Shown here piece by piece: positions 1 through 12,116 of a stretch of DNA of 64,000 bases. The notes beneath the pieces were generated by a model that was not told the DNA's origin, searched no databases, and was given only the letters and a program-made list of their open reading frames with translations. Position numbers and translations under genes: made by a program. The stretch's first letter is position 1; the number at the start of each line of letters is the position of its first letter. This DNA comes from Pochonia chlamydosporia 170. Lineage: Eukaryota; Ascomycota; Sordariomycetes; Hypocreales; Clavicipitaceae. Location of the stretch: positions 1,612,001 through 1,676,000 of the forward strand of contig NC_035791.1 of the NCBI RefSeq assembly GCF_001653235.2, read 5' to 3'.

Positions 1-2549
1 GCCCGATTGCCCCATCTGGCGATGGTATAGCGATGGCACACGCAATCCTGTCTCTTGCGCTCTTTGTCCTCCGAGCCCTGTCTGACCCAATGCATTGGAG
101 GTAGGCTGCATCGTGCTCTCAACATTCTTATGCCAGAAGCAGGGGAGGCTTTTGCCAATGAGCTTGGCTGGATTGTACAAACTCCATACATGAACATGAT
201 TCCTTGTTTGCTGGAGCAAAGCTTTGCCTACCGAAGTCGATGTCCATACGGCTTCGCCGTCATACTCTTGCACACAACGGGCAACGAGTCAGACGGATCA
301 TCAAGCGCTCACGTATCGTTGAAGCAACCATGCTGCCTGACTCTGTCGCTGCTTGATTATTGACTTCCGCCCAGGCTCTCGACAACACTCAAAAGGGCAT
401 ATTTGAAAACATTGAACCTGGACGGGTGTTCTCTCCCTTTCTTGCCGGCACCGATCTGGGATAGCCCATGTCTAGCGCAACACGCCAGCATGGGTCAAAT
501 TGATGCCACAACCCAACCAACATTTTCGCCTTGACGGCCCCTTGGAGCAAATCAAGTTTTATTTTGGCCAAGAGTGTCCAAGAAGCCAGAAGAGTTTGTC
601 CGTTGGTTTCCACCGCAGGCGAGTTACGGCTTCTACGGGATCACGACAATCTTGCCAATTGTATCAGCTTACGGCACTTTGGGAGACAACCTGAAAACTA
701 TACGGCAAATGAGGCTTGGCTTCATGTTGGTGCTGCACAACTTTTCACCATGTGCAGAATGGCGGGCACGGGCACTGGTTAGACAACCGCTTACATGTCA
801 TCGATTTATTCCAGGCTGACAGAACCTGTTGCGCACACACCAACGATTGATAATACAGAAGGGTCTGTGTCGAGCATCCTTTGTATGTCAGTTTGGGCTA
901 GCTACCACAATGCAGTGCCATCCACGAAGAGATTTATAATTGATGGCTTCTGTTTCTTTCGTTTCTTCATCACCTTATCCCCTGACTTTCGGCATCGAGA
1001 GTTTGTTCCGCTCCCGTGCTAGTTTTGGGTGTTGGTTGGCCTGGGCCAGCAACAACCTGCATGTTCGACATCTATGATGTGTACAGAGCACCCAGCACGG
1101 AGTACAAAGGCACGTCAATGGCAAACAATGTCTTACAAAGGTGGGAATACGAGCCATTTTCAACAACTTTTGCGGATTTATTTACTTATCTAGCTTCAGA
1201 ATGGTCATAGTGGTTAAACGTCAAAGGTCATGCAGGCCAGGTTAAAAGTCTAGCTGCCGGAGTGCCGATGGTTGCGACTTAAGGGACGCAGCTGGAAGAG
1301 TCTGCGATCCAGCTTGCCGCCGCAAGTGGCATTTTGTATTTGCCAGCTGCATGAATGGAAAGCTACACAACCATATGCCATCAAGCCAGATCGACTACGT
1401 CCTTCGGTCCTTGGTAAGTAGCCAAACCTGTGCAACAATGGCAGCGACTCGTCAAACCCAATCAGCTGCCCATGCGAGGATCTCATTTGCTCACACTCCA
1501 CTCGCCGCCTCCTTGAATACAGTAAGTCTGAAGCCTAGGTGGACGGTGGATAAACGGGTCAACATCGTGTCTTCGCAATCACTGTTTGGGCTACGCTTGT
1601 CGCCGTCGTTACATACCTTTCGACGTTGAATCCATCACAGACATTGGCAGAGCAAGAAGTATTTCGACCAGACAATTCTAGGTTGTGTGAGATTGCCTTT
1701 TGTCTCCTCGGGCAAATCTTCTCATCAACAAATCTGCCCCTCAAGACTCAAGAGTCAAGAGGGGTGGCGTCTCTGGACCCATGTCTCTCGCTCCATGCCG
1801 GGCAAGGTTCACCCCTGTCAATATTCCACAAACCTCAGCTGTCGCCACATGTTGAATGAGGAGCGCCGTTGCAACTACTCACAAGCGAATGTCACAGGCC
1901 TCCCCGCTCAATTCGAATCATGAGCAGATGGTAATTATGAAGGAGGCGAGCGCGTTGGAAGATGGAAGAAAAGAGACGTAGAGAATCAGAAATCAGAAGA
2001 TCAGAAAATCAACTCCATGGGAGGGCCATTATTCATTGGTGTCTTGCATACCAAACTTGCTTGGGTGGCGGCATCTCAGCTAATAAGAGCGAGCCTGATC
2101 AAGGAACAACAGTCCACACACATCAGAGCAACTGAAAGGGATCGGAGGTTGGGGGGTGAGGATGTCAAGTTCTTCCCGGCCGTATGCCTGCGAGCCCCCG
2201 TAGCCATGCAGCTCACACGAAAAGCACACTCAAGAGCTGTTGCGTAGACCATGGAGAACAGACGAGAGGCCTGGCACCTTCTGGCTTAACGTGCTTTTGT
2301 TAGGGGATGTGTGCAGTACGTACTTCATTTGAAATGATGGCGAGACGCCTTGTTCTCGATCCGCTCCTACGGAGGTTCGAAGCGTGCATCCCGCCTGAAG
2401 AACTCACGCCGTCATGCGTCCCCTGGGTCGCGTTCATATCAGGAAAAGAGCACCAGCAGCCATCTTTGATATGGAAACTACACGAAAGAGAAAGGGAGGC
2501 ATGGAGCTACACGGTTTGATATGGGAATGTTTGTCTGGGGACCTCTTGC

Positions 2550-2575
2550 CACACGCACACGCACACGCACACGCG
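2550..2575. repeat. CACACG microsatellite
   Basis: About four tandem copies of the hexamer CACACG within the left gene-free stretch. It is a simple repeat, visible directly in the sequence. Confidence 0.85.
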
Positions 2576-3825
2576 CCCATCATCCTTGTATCACGACAAC
2601 ACTTGGCGCCACACGCGCTTATGCTGGCATTGGAGGACAGGTGGAAAGACGGCAGACCGTGCAACCGGAACATGGTTGCGTATCGACGCTGAGGATACAG
2701 CATGGCATTACCAGTGTTAAATTATGGTCTGTTTGTTTGGAGCGATGTGCCGTGTCTCTTGGACTCTATGTCTACTAAATATCCCATTGAGATCTCAAAA
2801 GGTGCCTGTCGACGGAGGCAAGTAGGTACTCCAGCAGAATGCACCAGGAGCACGCGGGTGTAGACGTCTCGCCAATCACAATACATGGAACGTCTCGGGG
2901 GGGGTGGTGAACGGCCTGGTTCATCATCCAATGAGGAATGAAGTGTTGGGAAGAGGAGGAGGCGAGCTGTACCAGATATGTCCTGCCTCGACAATTTGAC
3001 GACTGTGTCAGGCTCCTTCCTGACTAGGGCAGACTGGGATTGACACTTCTTGTATCAAGAATGGTGTGTTTGAAGGTTGGGTTGTATATATGGGCGGCGT
3101 TGGTGAGGATTTCATCTCTGAGCCAACCTAATATTGCGAACTCGACGCTTGCACGAGAAACGTGAGAATACCAGGAGTCCGGAACACTTCCTACGGAAGG
3201 CCCAGTGGCAGGCTACACATTGACGAGAACAAAGCAGACATGGGGAGCTGTGTTTTGCCTTTGTGAGAAGTATTTTTGCAATTGCCGCTTCTGAACACGA
3301 TCTTCTTGAAGAATCTGGGCGAGACTTGCAAAGACCAGGCACATTAATTTAAAACGGTCGGACGCAAGGACCGTGGGATCCATCAACTGGCAGCGTACGG
3401 AGTAGGTAACGCGCACTTACAATATGACCGCGGCACAAGCTCACCTACATACAGCACAATACACCAAGAAGACAGCGCGGGATCAGCAATACCGGCAGGT
3501 GCCGCGTGTTGGGCATTCGGAAGTCGGTCAAGCTGCGTTTTATTATTACTGTATCATATTATTATTCTTCGATTCTCTCCCCCCCTCATCACTACCTTTG
3601 TTTGGCAAGTCTTTGAGTGCCGACAAAAAACAGACTTTCCGCCAGACGGCACTACAAACAGACCGATTCCATGTTGTGAAAGCTAGAACGAGTTAGCATT
3701 GGTTACACGAGCTTTCTCAAGTGTCGGCCACATAAGTCGTGTTGACGCAAAGAAGATGGAGCATCTGGTTTGGTGAAGGAAGATTCTCGACCACGGGGCC
3801 AGCACAAGAGCCCATGTCGATGTGC

Positions 3826-3855
3826 CTGGTCTGGTCTGGTCTGGTCTGGTCTGGT
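3826..3855. repeat. (CTGGT)6 pentanucleotide repeat
   Basis: Six perfect tandem copies of CTGGT. The related string GTCTGG/CCAGAC recurs elsewhere in the non-coding parts of the window. Confidence 0.9.
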
Positions 3856-6508
3856 AAGTTTGGTATCCGGCAGCCATCCGTGCGCCGACCGGCTGGTGCC
3901 AAAGTGAGGTGGAGAAGACTGCGTGTGGCTTCTCTTTGGCCATTGAACATGAAGGCAAAGCAGCAAGGTCAGGGGGTGACGGGAGAAGTGGCTGCTTCAT
4001 CCACCCGCGGGCCTTTTTCGCACCCTTGGTGGCAGCCACAAAACTCTAGAATCAAAATCGACATGGACACGATTCTCTCTCTGGTCAAGGACAAGACTAC
4101 CACTACGGATTTCCTTTAGACACGACGCATGAGTCCAGGCGAATTGGTTTTACCTAGGGCAGTTCCTCCGGTGACAACCAGATACGCCAGACGATGGTGT
4201 TTGCCTTCCTGATCGTAGGCACAAGCATACATGTACCTACAGGTCACACAAGCACCGAGATGGCGCAAATACTTGGTGGGTATGTGCATGTGCGTAAGGA
4301 GACCAATGCATGGAAGCATTGGATGAATTGAGAACACGTCATGCCGGGAACAGACATCAACACAGACCTGGTTTGCACATATTGGCAACGGCACACTCCC
4401 AACTACCCTACAACAAGAACAAGCCTTGAGTTTGCTAGCCGCAGAAAAGTTGCGACGAACTTGATCAAGACATGCGAATGTTTCCTTGTCTCCCAACAGT
4501 CTGGGTCTTCTTCACCAAGGATCGGAGTCATCAGTGGCAAAGACAACAAGCGATGACAGGGAGCTGGAATGCCTGGCTCATCGAGGCGCTGATATGACGA
4601 TAAAAGCTCCAATGTCAGTGTCGTAGTCTACTCCGTAAGCTGCGGCGCTATTTCCCCTGCAGACACCAAGAATTAAAAAAAGCAAACGTATCATGATCTT
4701 GTCGATGTCGAGCCCTTGCTCGCGGATTCCGTTGGAGCAGCCCCGTCACCATCGAAGAGACGTGTGTGTAATCTCGGGAATACGAAGCAAATATTTGACA
4801 TATTTCCCGACCTGCGACAATTCCCCCTTTCCCGCTCAACCTCTGCGGGCTGATAATTTGAAGCGTCCAAGACAGCCAAGAGAGTTTCTGTATGCAAGTT
4901 GCCTGCATCTGGATGAAGGCTTGCTTCTCTGGCCCGTTGTCCTGCGGGGTCTTGGTGCAGCCGTGTTGTCCAGTTTGCGAGAAACTGTCTTGTATGTGCC
5001 AAATGCTTGTATACTGACGTATGTTAGGAAGACTGAACCGGATGATTGTGCGTGTATGGAGTGTACGTTCTGGTACTCTGTGCATTCAAAGTCGATCGTG
5101 GCGGCAGGCCAAAGTCAAGTCGTTTTGATCCCACATGCAGCACAAACCACATTCGTCTTTGAACGGACTTGGCGAGACAAGTATGTAATATACCTGGGCA
5201 CCCAGGTAATGGATGAACAACCAGTGGTTTGAATGGATGCAGGCTACCTACTGTATGTACCTGATGCATACCTAGGTATGTACACCAACACACAGAGTAC
5301 ACAAATGCAAACCTCAACTCCAAGCAGCCGCCAACTTCCAACTTCGACAACCACAACAATCCCGCCTCGCTCAAATGTCCGATCAGGCTACATTGCACAT
5401 CAGCTTCAGCCCACAACACGCCGCGCACCCATCAAAATCTCACCAGACAACATGAAAAATATCCAATAGCCCCTGCAGCCTTCACCTCACCCTCCCACCG
5501 ATTGGACAGCCAGGACAGCTGAAAAAATCGATTCCACGAGGCGCTGCCACCACAGCCCTTCTCCATGCCGTGTAATTACGGTTTTGCCCGTCCTCCTAAT
5601 GTGAAGCAAGCTTTGTTTATGCGTTCCCTGCGCAAGAGCAGGCTGGCCCTGTTCGTTTGCAGTATGTATGTATGTCCAATCTGGTACCTCCGCCTGAACT
5701 AGGAAGCACCCTTGGCTCCCCAGCTTTCGGAACCAGACTGCTGGGTCTGGGTAAGACTTGGGAACGGCTTGCAGAGGGTTGGGTTCTGGCATACCAAGAG
5801 ATTGGTGTTGTGGTGCCGTGTATTGTCGCAGGTTGGTTTCCGAGTGCTGCTGAAACAAGTCCTCGTTTGCTGTGTGTTCTACAATACGGTACGTATGTCG
5901 TACGGGACAACGGGCACCCCGTGCGGCCTACTTGTATGATGAATTTGATCTGCCTGATGCTATTTTGTAGTTGGGGGCCACGGGCTGAATACCGATTTGA
6001 GCGCCGTCTTAGATATCTGATGAACACGGGTCCTACCAGTAAGCTCTGATACGGATAGAGTGTGTGTTGGGTTACAATGAAGAGGATACAGGACATCTAA
6101 GTGAACTTGACACCATAATGCGCTAGTACAACAGTCAGCTGCTTATACGAGGCGATGCGAGATGTGTATCGTTGGCGTCGAGATGTATCAGCAGATGATC
6201 ACATCACAGACTATCTGAAGTACTTGGCGTTTTGAACCAAACATGGTGTAAGCCATACTATCACGGTTTGACATCAGTGACAAGATTCTCCATCTTCATC
6301 TTATATGTCGCACGGCCCACAAATCAATCACGCAAAGTAGACAAGTCACAAGATAAGCCCAACAATCATGTCAACGACAACATCAATACATCTCTACTAT
6401 ACATGGCTCGCCACCCATACTCCCATCCCACAACTCCAATACAATCGTAAGAATAACCACAATTCGTACAGCCAAACCCTACAAACACGCAAACCCTCTT
6501 CTCAGCAT

Positions 6509-8400
6509 CTAGCCGGCCACCGCCCTGCCCACCACACCGGCCAACTCCCCAAAAAACACTCCCTTAAACACACTCTCCCCCATATTCTGCGTCCAGGCCC
6601 CCGCCTCGCGAAGCCTCTCCTTCCAAGCCCGCTGCTCATCCCCATGGAGTTGGTCCCACGTGCGCGCCTCGCCATGGGCATCAGAATCATGCACATCAAC
6701 CTGCAGTTTGCTGGCGTCCCCTTCAATAACAGGATCAGCATCCAGAAGAACGAGCTTCTCCCCCGTGCGTAGGACCCTATCCCCAGTCAAGCTTGAGATG
6801 AGGGTATTCTCAAAGTGGGACGGCTGGTCGGCCCGGTGGAGGAGCAGCCGTCCGTGCCACGAGGGCATGAATGGCTGTGCAAAGATGATGGGCTGTCCGC
6901 CGCCGTAGAGCTCCTTGACGGACTGGGCTACAATAGCGAGAATGAGCACAATGACGGTGAGGATGGCGATGAGGGGGCGGGCGGACGGGCCGCGGGGCTG
7001 CATGGCCACGATGTAGCGAGTTGGTCGGGGGGGTCCCTTCTTGTTTCGGGGGGCTTGGGTGTCGATGAATTTCTTGAGCGGGATGCTGTGCACGGTGATG
7101 GTCTTTTGTAGTGATGTGCTTGCGAGTTTGACGTGTTGTGGGCGGATGTGCGTCTTTGGTGTGATGAATCTGGAGAATGCGAGGCCGGAGATGTTGTCCT
7201 GGCCGTGGACTTCTTTGAGCGTGTGGAAGGGATACAAGTTGAGCAGGAGGTTCAACGCCGGTGAGACCTGGTGTTCCAGTGTGTAGAGCGATATCGACGA
7301 ATCATTCCCAGCAACAGCCACCACGAACTGCGTATTGCCTACAGGCGTAGCAGGCGACGCCGGTGACGACAAGTTCGTTACGGCTAAAGACGTTGCGCAA
7401 ATTTTGCGAGGAATCTTAGCCGTCGCAGCCAATCTAGCCTTCTCGTGGCCTGGCGACGGCAACCGCAAGCCCTGGATAAGCGCACCAGTGTTCTTCTTGG
7501 GCAGATTCGACACCGCAAGGATGAACTCTGGCGTCAAGTACCGAATAGACCGAAACTGCGGCCTCTCGCCATGATCGTCCGGCATTGAAAACACCATCTC
7601 CGGCTCACTACTCGTCTTGGCCCCAATATTAACAACGTACAGCTCATACCGATCAACATACGCCAACTGATACTCATTCTCCCCCGTCTGAATGATATCC
7701 AGCGCCTCCGCCTCCTTCGCCAGCTCCAGCACGCCCCGGGCTTTCGGCTTCGGCGCACTCGTCTCGAACACAGCTATCTGGGGCTCCTTGCCGAGGGCAG
7801 AAGCCGCCGCGCCAATAGCCCCCGACACGCGCAACAAGCGCTGGTACGTGTCGGCGTCGGGATTCGCAAACAGCGCCGTGCGGGAAACCTCTGCGATTCG
7901 GGCCTCGGGAAACGCTCTCCGCTTTGCGGACGGGCTGCTGCCGGCTGTGGAGGCGAGGGGTCTCGCCTTGGACGGGTCGACGGAGAAGCAGCGCAGGTGC
8001 TGGTTCGTGCCTTTGGCGATGTCGGCGGCGGAGGAGTTGATGCCTGCGTAGAGGTGCGTGGTTTTGCCTTTGTGGGGGCCCACGGCGATGGACATGACGC
8101 TGTCTTCGTCGCGGGATAGTTCGACTTCGCCTGCTATTCGGATTTCATCTTGGTGAGAGGTGTCTAGTACTGTCTGGAGGCGAGGGAACGTTAGCCATGC
8201 ATGATCAATTGTTGCAAGATGATCAGGGGACACGTCGCAATTCACGGTCGAGTCCAACGTACAATCTTGTTGCCAACGCCTGAGCGTCCAGCACCTCCTC
8301 CTCCACCGACAACTAATCTATTCGCATCCTCGGGGTCAAAGTCGACCGAGTAAATCGGGTAGTCGACCTCGGTGTCGGCGCGGGGGAAGGGGGGAGCCAT
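6509..8400 (-). CDS. SEC12: SEC12-like guanine nucleotide exchange factor for Sar1
   Basis: ER membrane protein expected to load GTP onto Sar1 and so start COPII coat assembly. Exon 1 is 8263-8400 and exon 2 is 6509-8173. The intron 8174-8262 has donor GTACGT and acceptor CTCCAG, phase 0. The joined protein is 600 residues. Exon 1 encodes a beta-propeller start with a glycine run followed by AGRSGVGNKI, the region that carries the conserved Sec12 loop. The middle is WD40-like. A single hydrophobic membrane segment lies at about 444-464, followed by a lumenal tail of about 135 residues, which is the type II topology usual for Sec12. ATG 8400 was chosen because exon 1 reads in frame into the propeller and nothing upstream extends it. 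The GTPase partner SAR1 lies about 36 kb away in this window. Function is inferred from family resemblance and topology. Confidence 0.85.
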
Positions 8401-9006
8401 GACGGGCAACCAATGGTCCCGAGCTTTTCGTGTCCGAAGAGAAAAGAAGATATCGCCAATTAAAAGATTGTTGAGCTTTCGCTAGATTAGGTCGCAAGGG
8501 CCATGGATGCGATGAGGTTGGTCGAGGTTGGATGTAGGATTCGGAGTGGGAAACTATTGTAGGGGTGGTGGCGCGAGGCCAGATGTTCGGACGGAGTAAT
8601 TCTAGATTTGATGTGAGCTGAGTTGGCTGGACTGGGGTGAGGTGATGGAGCGGAGTGGATACTTTTGGAGCCACGAGGAGCATCCACAAGTTTGAAAGTT
8701 GAAAGTTGAAGTATGGTTCCACTGGGCTTGTGATTGAAGAAACAGGATCAGGCTAGGTTTGTGCTTTTATTTGTTTATTTGAGATAAGATAAACGCGGAC
8801 GAATATAGGTATTATAGAATACAGGTCACACTATCAAGAATCTTTACAAGGAGACGTCTCGCTTTTGATGGTGCAACAGGTATCTAAGTACCTAGGTAGA
8901 GAGGCTCCTTCAACAATATGCTTACAAGGCTCTCTTGATCTTACATATGCAACTAATTCCAATCTGACTTACACTCCGATGTTCAACATGTCCCATATCA
9001 TCATCC
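8401..9006. other. Intergenic, SEC12 promoter side and ALDH 3' side
   Basis: About 600 bases upstream of SEC12 and downstream of the aldehyde dehydrogenase, both on the minus strand. It is AT-rich near 8750-8960 and carries a CTAAGTACCTAGGTAG tract of the kind also seen near 11221. No gene is seen. Confidence 0.6.
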
Positions 9007-10711
9007 CTACTTCTCCCCCAAATTCACATGCACCGCCTTCACACTATAATACCCCCTCAACCCATCCTCACCCAACTCCCTCCCAATCCCACTCTCCTTC
9101 ACCCCCCCAAACGGCACCCTCACATCCGAATCATTACTCGAATTCACCCAAACCATCCCCGCCTCCAACTCCCTCGCCACGCGATGCGAACGACCTACAT
9201 CCCGCGTAAACACAGCACCAGCAAGCCCATACCGCGTCGAGTTAGCAACCTCGAGCGCCTCCTGCTCCGTCCTGAACCGCGCCACAGCAGCACAAGGTCC
9301 GAAAATCTCCTCCTTAAAAACAGTCGTGCTGGTACCGACATCCGTAAATATCGTGGGCGGGACAAAGAATCCCTTCCTTGGCAGGTCGGAGACAGAGCCA
9401 CACGGGTGCAGGATATTCGTGTCCTCATCCTGAGCCATCTTGATATACGACAGGATGCGATCACGCTGGGCGGCGCTGACCTGCGGGCCCTGGTAGGTTG
9501 TCTCGTCGAACGGGTCTCCAAGGATAGACGTCTTGCTCGTGTAGTCTGCGAATGCGGCGATGAACCTGTCGTAAACTCCGTCCTGTACCAATATCCTCGA
9601 TGTAGCTGTGCAGACCTGCCCCTGGTTCGCCATGATGCCTTCGTGAGCCCATCGCACCGCCTGTTCGAGATTGGCGTCGTCAAACACAATCAGGGGTGAT
9701 TTGCCGCCCGTTTCTAGTGTAACTGCCTTCATGGTAGTTGATGCCATGCGCATCACGTCTTTGCCCGTGGCGGTACTGCCCGTGAACGCAATCTTATCAA
9801 CATCCTTGTGTAATGCCAGCGCAGCACCCGCCAGGCCGCCGTGGCCATTGATGATGTTGATGACGCCAGCGGGAAACCCTGCCTCTCGAATCAACTTGCC
9901 GACGTAGAGCATTGACAGCGGCGTCTGTTCAGCGAGTTTCAGGACGACCGTGTTACCGCAACATAGTGCGGGACCTAGTTTCCAAGCCGCCATGGCAAGA
10001 GGGTAGTTCCATGGAATAATTTGGCCACAAACACCAATTGGCTGTTTCAACGTGTACGCCAGTTTCTCATGGCCGACGTCGATGACGCTCCCGTGGATCT
10101 TGTCCGCGTAGCCGGCATAGTAGCGGAGGACTTCTGAAAAGTGAGCAACATCGAACCCAAGAGACACAGAGTACGGCTTCCCATTGTCCAGGGTTTCGAT
10201 GGTCGCCAGCGTTTCGCGATGCCGGTCAACTAGGTCCGCTAACTTGTTCATCAGATGGCCGCGCTCCGTACCCGATAATAGTTTCCATGATGAATGCTTC
10301 AAGGCGTTGCGGGACGCTTTGACAGCCTCGTCTACATCTTGGGGCGTTGCAGCTGCGACGGAGCAAATCTCCGTTTCCGTGCTGTTGACGTTAGGAGCTT
10401 TGCTGGAGAAATTTTGCAAGGAGGTGGTTGGACACTAGTTACTATGGATTATGTGTAATGATCTGCTTCTCCTTCACAGATGGTACAAAGTCGTTTCCTA
10501 TGAACAGGCCCAGCGGCTGGGACCAGGATAGGCCATTCGGTGCCGTGAGGTCAACCTCCAATCCGGACGCCCTCGAAGTGTATGCCCGTTGTGCACATGC
10601 AACGTGAAGCTGACCACAGCGCATGGGTTTAGATAATCGAGCTACATGTAGCCTTGATAAATTGGCTCCCGGAAGGGGCTTGGTGGCCACGCTCAATGTC
10701 GTCGTACGCAT
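9007..10711 (-). CDS. NAD(P)-dependent aldehyde dehydrogenase, probably mitochondrial
   Basis: Oxidises an aldehyde to the carboxylate with NAD(P)+. Exon 1 is 10443-10711 and exon 2 is 9007-10381. The 61-base intron has donor GTAACT and acceptor CAACAG, with the branch site CTAAC ten bases before the AG. Splicing restores the family sequence THNPYTETEICSV. The joined protein is 547 residues. The catalytic set is present: Asn215 in PWNYP, Glu313 in LETGGKSP and Cys347 in NQGQVCTATSR. A LKLAEQTP motif replaces the usual LKPAEQTP. Residues 1-50 contain no acidic residue and many Arg/Lys, ending in RAYTSRAS, which resembles a matrix presequence. The homologous core starts near LTAPNG. If translation begins at Met30 the presequence shortens. 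The substrate cannot be read from sequence; acetaldehyde is the usual one for fungal relatives. Confidence 0.9.
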
Positions 10712-10950
10712 GGTTCAATGTTGGCTCCTGTCGTGGTGTCGTGGTGTCGTGGTGTCTCCCGTGGTTTGCCGAGGTTCAACCGGCGCCAGCCGCATATAAA
10801 ATGAGTTATTAATGTTTAAAAGAGTAAGTCACTCACATGCACATGACTGCCTTGAGAAGATATGCCGCATACAAGGTCTGGTTGATTTCTTACTGCCTCT
10901 AATGTCCATTTAATTTATTGCCTCACTGTGTCTAAAATGGTGGAGGTATA

Positions 10951-11320
10951 ACAAGCGACCAGACCTTTTCTGTGGCGCGACACAAAATACCCCACCAACG
11001 TCTTTGCAAGGTACCTGGCTACCAACTGCTTTTCCTAAGTCTGGCAGGATAGCGTATGTGCTGCTGGATTGGCAATTATAATTATAGCACTACAAGCAAG
11101 AATAGAGTTTTATTCCCTAAATTTTCTGGGAAGTAAAGGCGAGGCCCAAGCAAACATGGTAATTACATGCAGAGGAAAAAGGTATATAGGGAAAATCCAC
11201 AAGCAGTCTGGTAATTACCTACCTACCTAGGTAGGTACCTAATAGGTACCTAGGTAGAGCATTTTGTGTCACGCCACAGAAAAGGTCCATGTCACTTGAT
11301 AGACCAGAGGGGTCGCTTGT
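10951..11320. mobile_element. MITE-like inverted-repeat element
   Basis: The 27 bases at 10962-10988 match the reverse complement of 11261-11287 at 26 positions. Outside this pair, ACAAGCGACC at 10951-10960 is matched exactly by the reverse complement at 11311-11320. The arms enclose about 270 AT-rich bases with no reading frame. This is the architecture of a miniature inverted-repeat or foldback element, but no transposase and no clear target-site duplication are visible, so the exact ends are uncertain. It lies about 250 bases upstream of the six-cysteine secreted protein gene. Confidence 0.6.
11221..11236. repeat. Perfect 16-base palindrome of CTAGG type
   Basis: ACCTACCTAGGTAGGT equals its own reverse complement. 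It is followed at 11237-11256 by further CTAGG/GGTACC half-sites. Related CTAGGTA tracts occur near 5262, 8890 and 59225 in intergenic DNA. Confidence 0.85.
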
Positions 11321-11572
11321 TAGTTATATCATTCCCAAATAGGGGAGGTATATATCTCAAATAGGTGCGCGTATAATGGCAACCAGATAACGTTTACAGT
11401 AATAGAGAGATTTAAACTAGAATACAAAACTTAGAATCTACTCAAGTAGTACTGTACTAGGCATAAATAAGGTAGGACGGTCTTTTCCCCTCTACTACTT
11501 TCTGTCTTTTGGTTACTCTTACTTACACTTTTTAACCCCTGGCGACCCAACTCTTGTCTCTCGGCCCTTAAG

Positions 11573-12116
11573 ATGCAACTCTCTCTTACTTTTATTATTA
11601 CCGTAGCGCTTCTCATAGTTTCGCCAGCGATTGCTACGCCGTCGTTACCGCCGTTAAGGCCGACTTATCGTGATCAGCGGTTCCATGACCACTTACTTTG
11701 GGAGAAGGTGGAGCCTACACCAACAGGTTGGCCGTGGCATAATCCTAAAGGTCTTCGTAAAGGTCGGCCGCGCGCGACATCGACTCCCACTCCCACACCG
11801 TCTCCATTCAATGTATGACTCTAACTATGACGCGGTTGTTCTGCTTACCAGACCCTTCAATGTTCCCTGCACTTACTAATTGTAAAAAATAATAACAGTG
11901 TATCCCATCAGACTATAACGATGGGACTTGCCATGGTTTTAGACGTGGCAAGGCCGTAATTAAGCGATGTTCTTCTTTATCACCGGTACGTTAAGTCTCC
12001 TAAATACCAAGTATATCATATCCAAGCTAATTCGATGATATTAGTGTCCAAGGGGGAGAGGCGCAAACCGAAGATGTACATTCGTTGGTACGTTTGCCTG
12101 GTGCGCGGATGAGTAA
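11573..12116 (+). CDS. Small secreted six-cysteine protein, three exons
   Basis: Probably an extracellular protein; I recognise no family. Exons are 11573-11812, 11899-11985 and 12045-12116. Introns have donors GTATGA and GTACGT and acceptors AACAG and TTAG, with a GCTAAT branch site in the second; both are phase 0. The precursor is 132 residues. Residues 1-22 form a signal peptide ending in Ala-Ile-Ala. Residues 23-67 form a proline-rich and basic segment, 68-80 a Thr-Pro linker, and 81-132 a basic domain with cysteines at 81, 91, 104, 110, 120 and 129, spacing 9, 12, 5, 9 and 8. Each intron lies immediately before a cysteine codon (Cys81, Cys110). The even cysteine number suggests three disulfides. 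Codons are richer in A/T than neighbouring genes. An effector or antimicrobial role is possible but is pure inference. Exons 2 and 3 rest on splice-site reading alone. Confidence 0.62.

Larger units (their letters stand above)
1..6508. other. Gene-free stretch, left edge
   Basis: About 6.5 kb in which I find no reading frame with recognisable protein features. All frames are short, and most lack an ATG, a signal peptide or conserved motifs, or overlap one another on both strands. It holds a CACACG microsatellite, a CTGGT repeat and two copies of the 9-mer TACGGAGTA/TACTCCGTA. It could hold 3' or 5' leader sequence, non-coding RNA or decayed genes, which I cannot tell apart by eye. Confidence 0.6.
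10712..11572. other. AT-rich intergenic with inverted repeat
   Basis: No gene was found here. The stretch is AT-richer than its flanks and contains the inverted-repeat element and the CTAGG palindromes listed separately. Just upstream of the following gene, ATAAATAA near 11463 is a TATA-like candidate about 110 bases before its ATG. The GTGGTGTC unit is repeated in tandem near 10733-10757. Confidence 0.55.
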
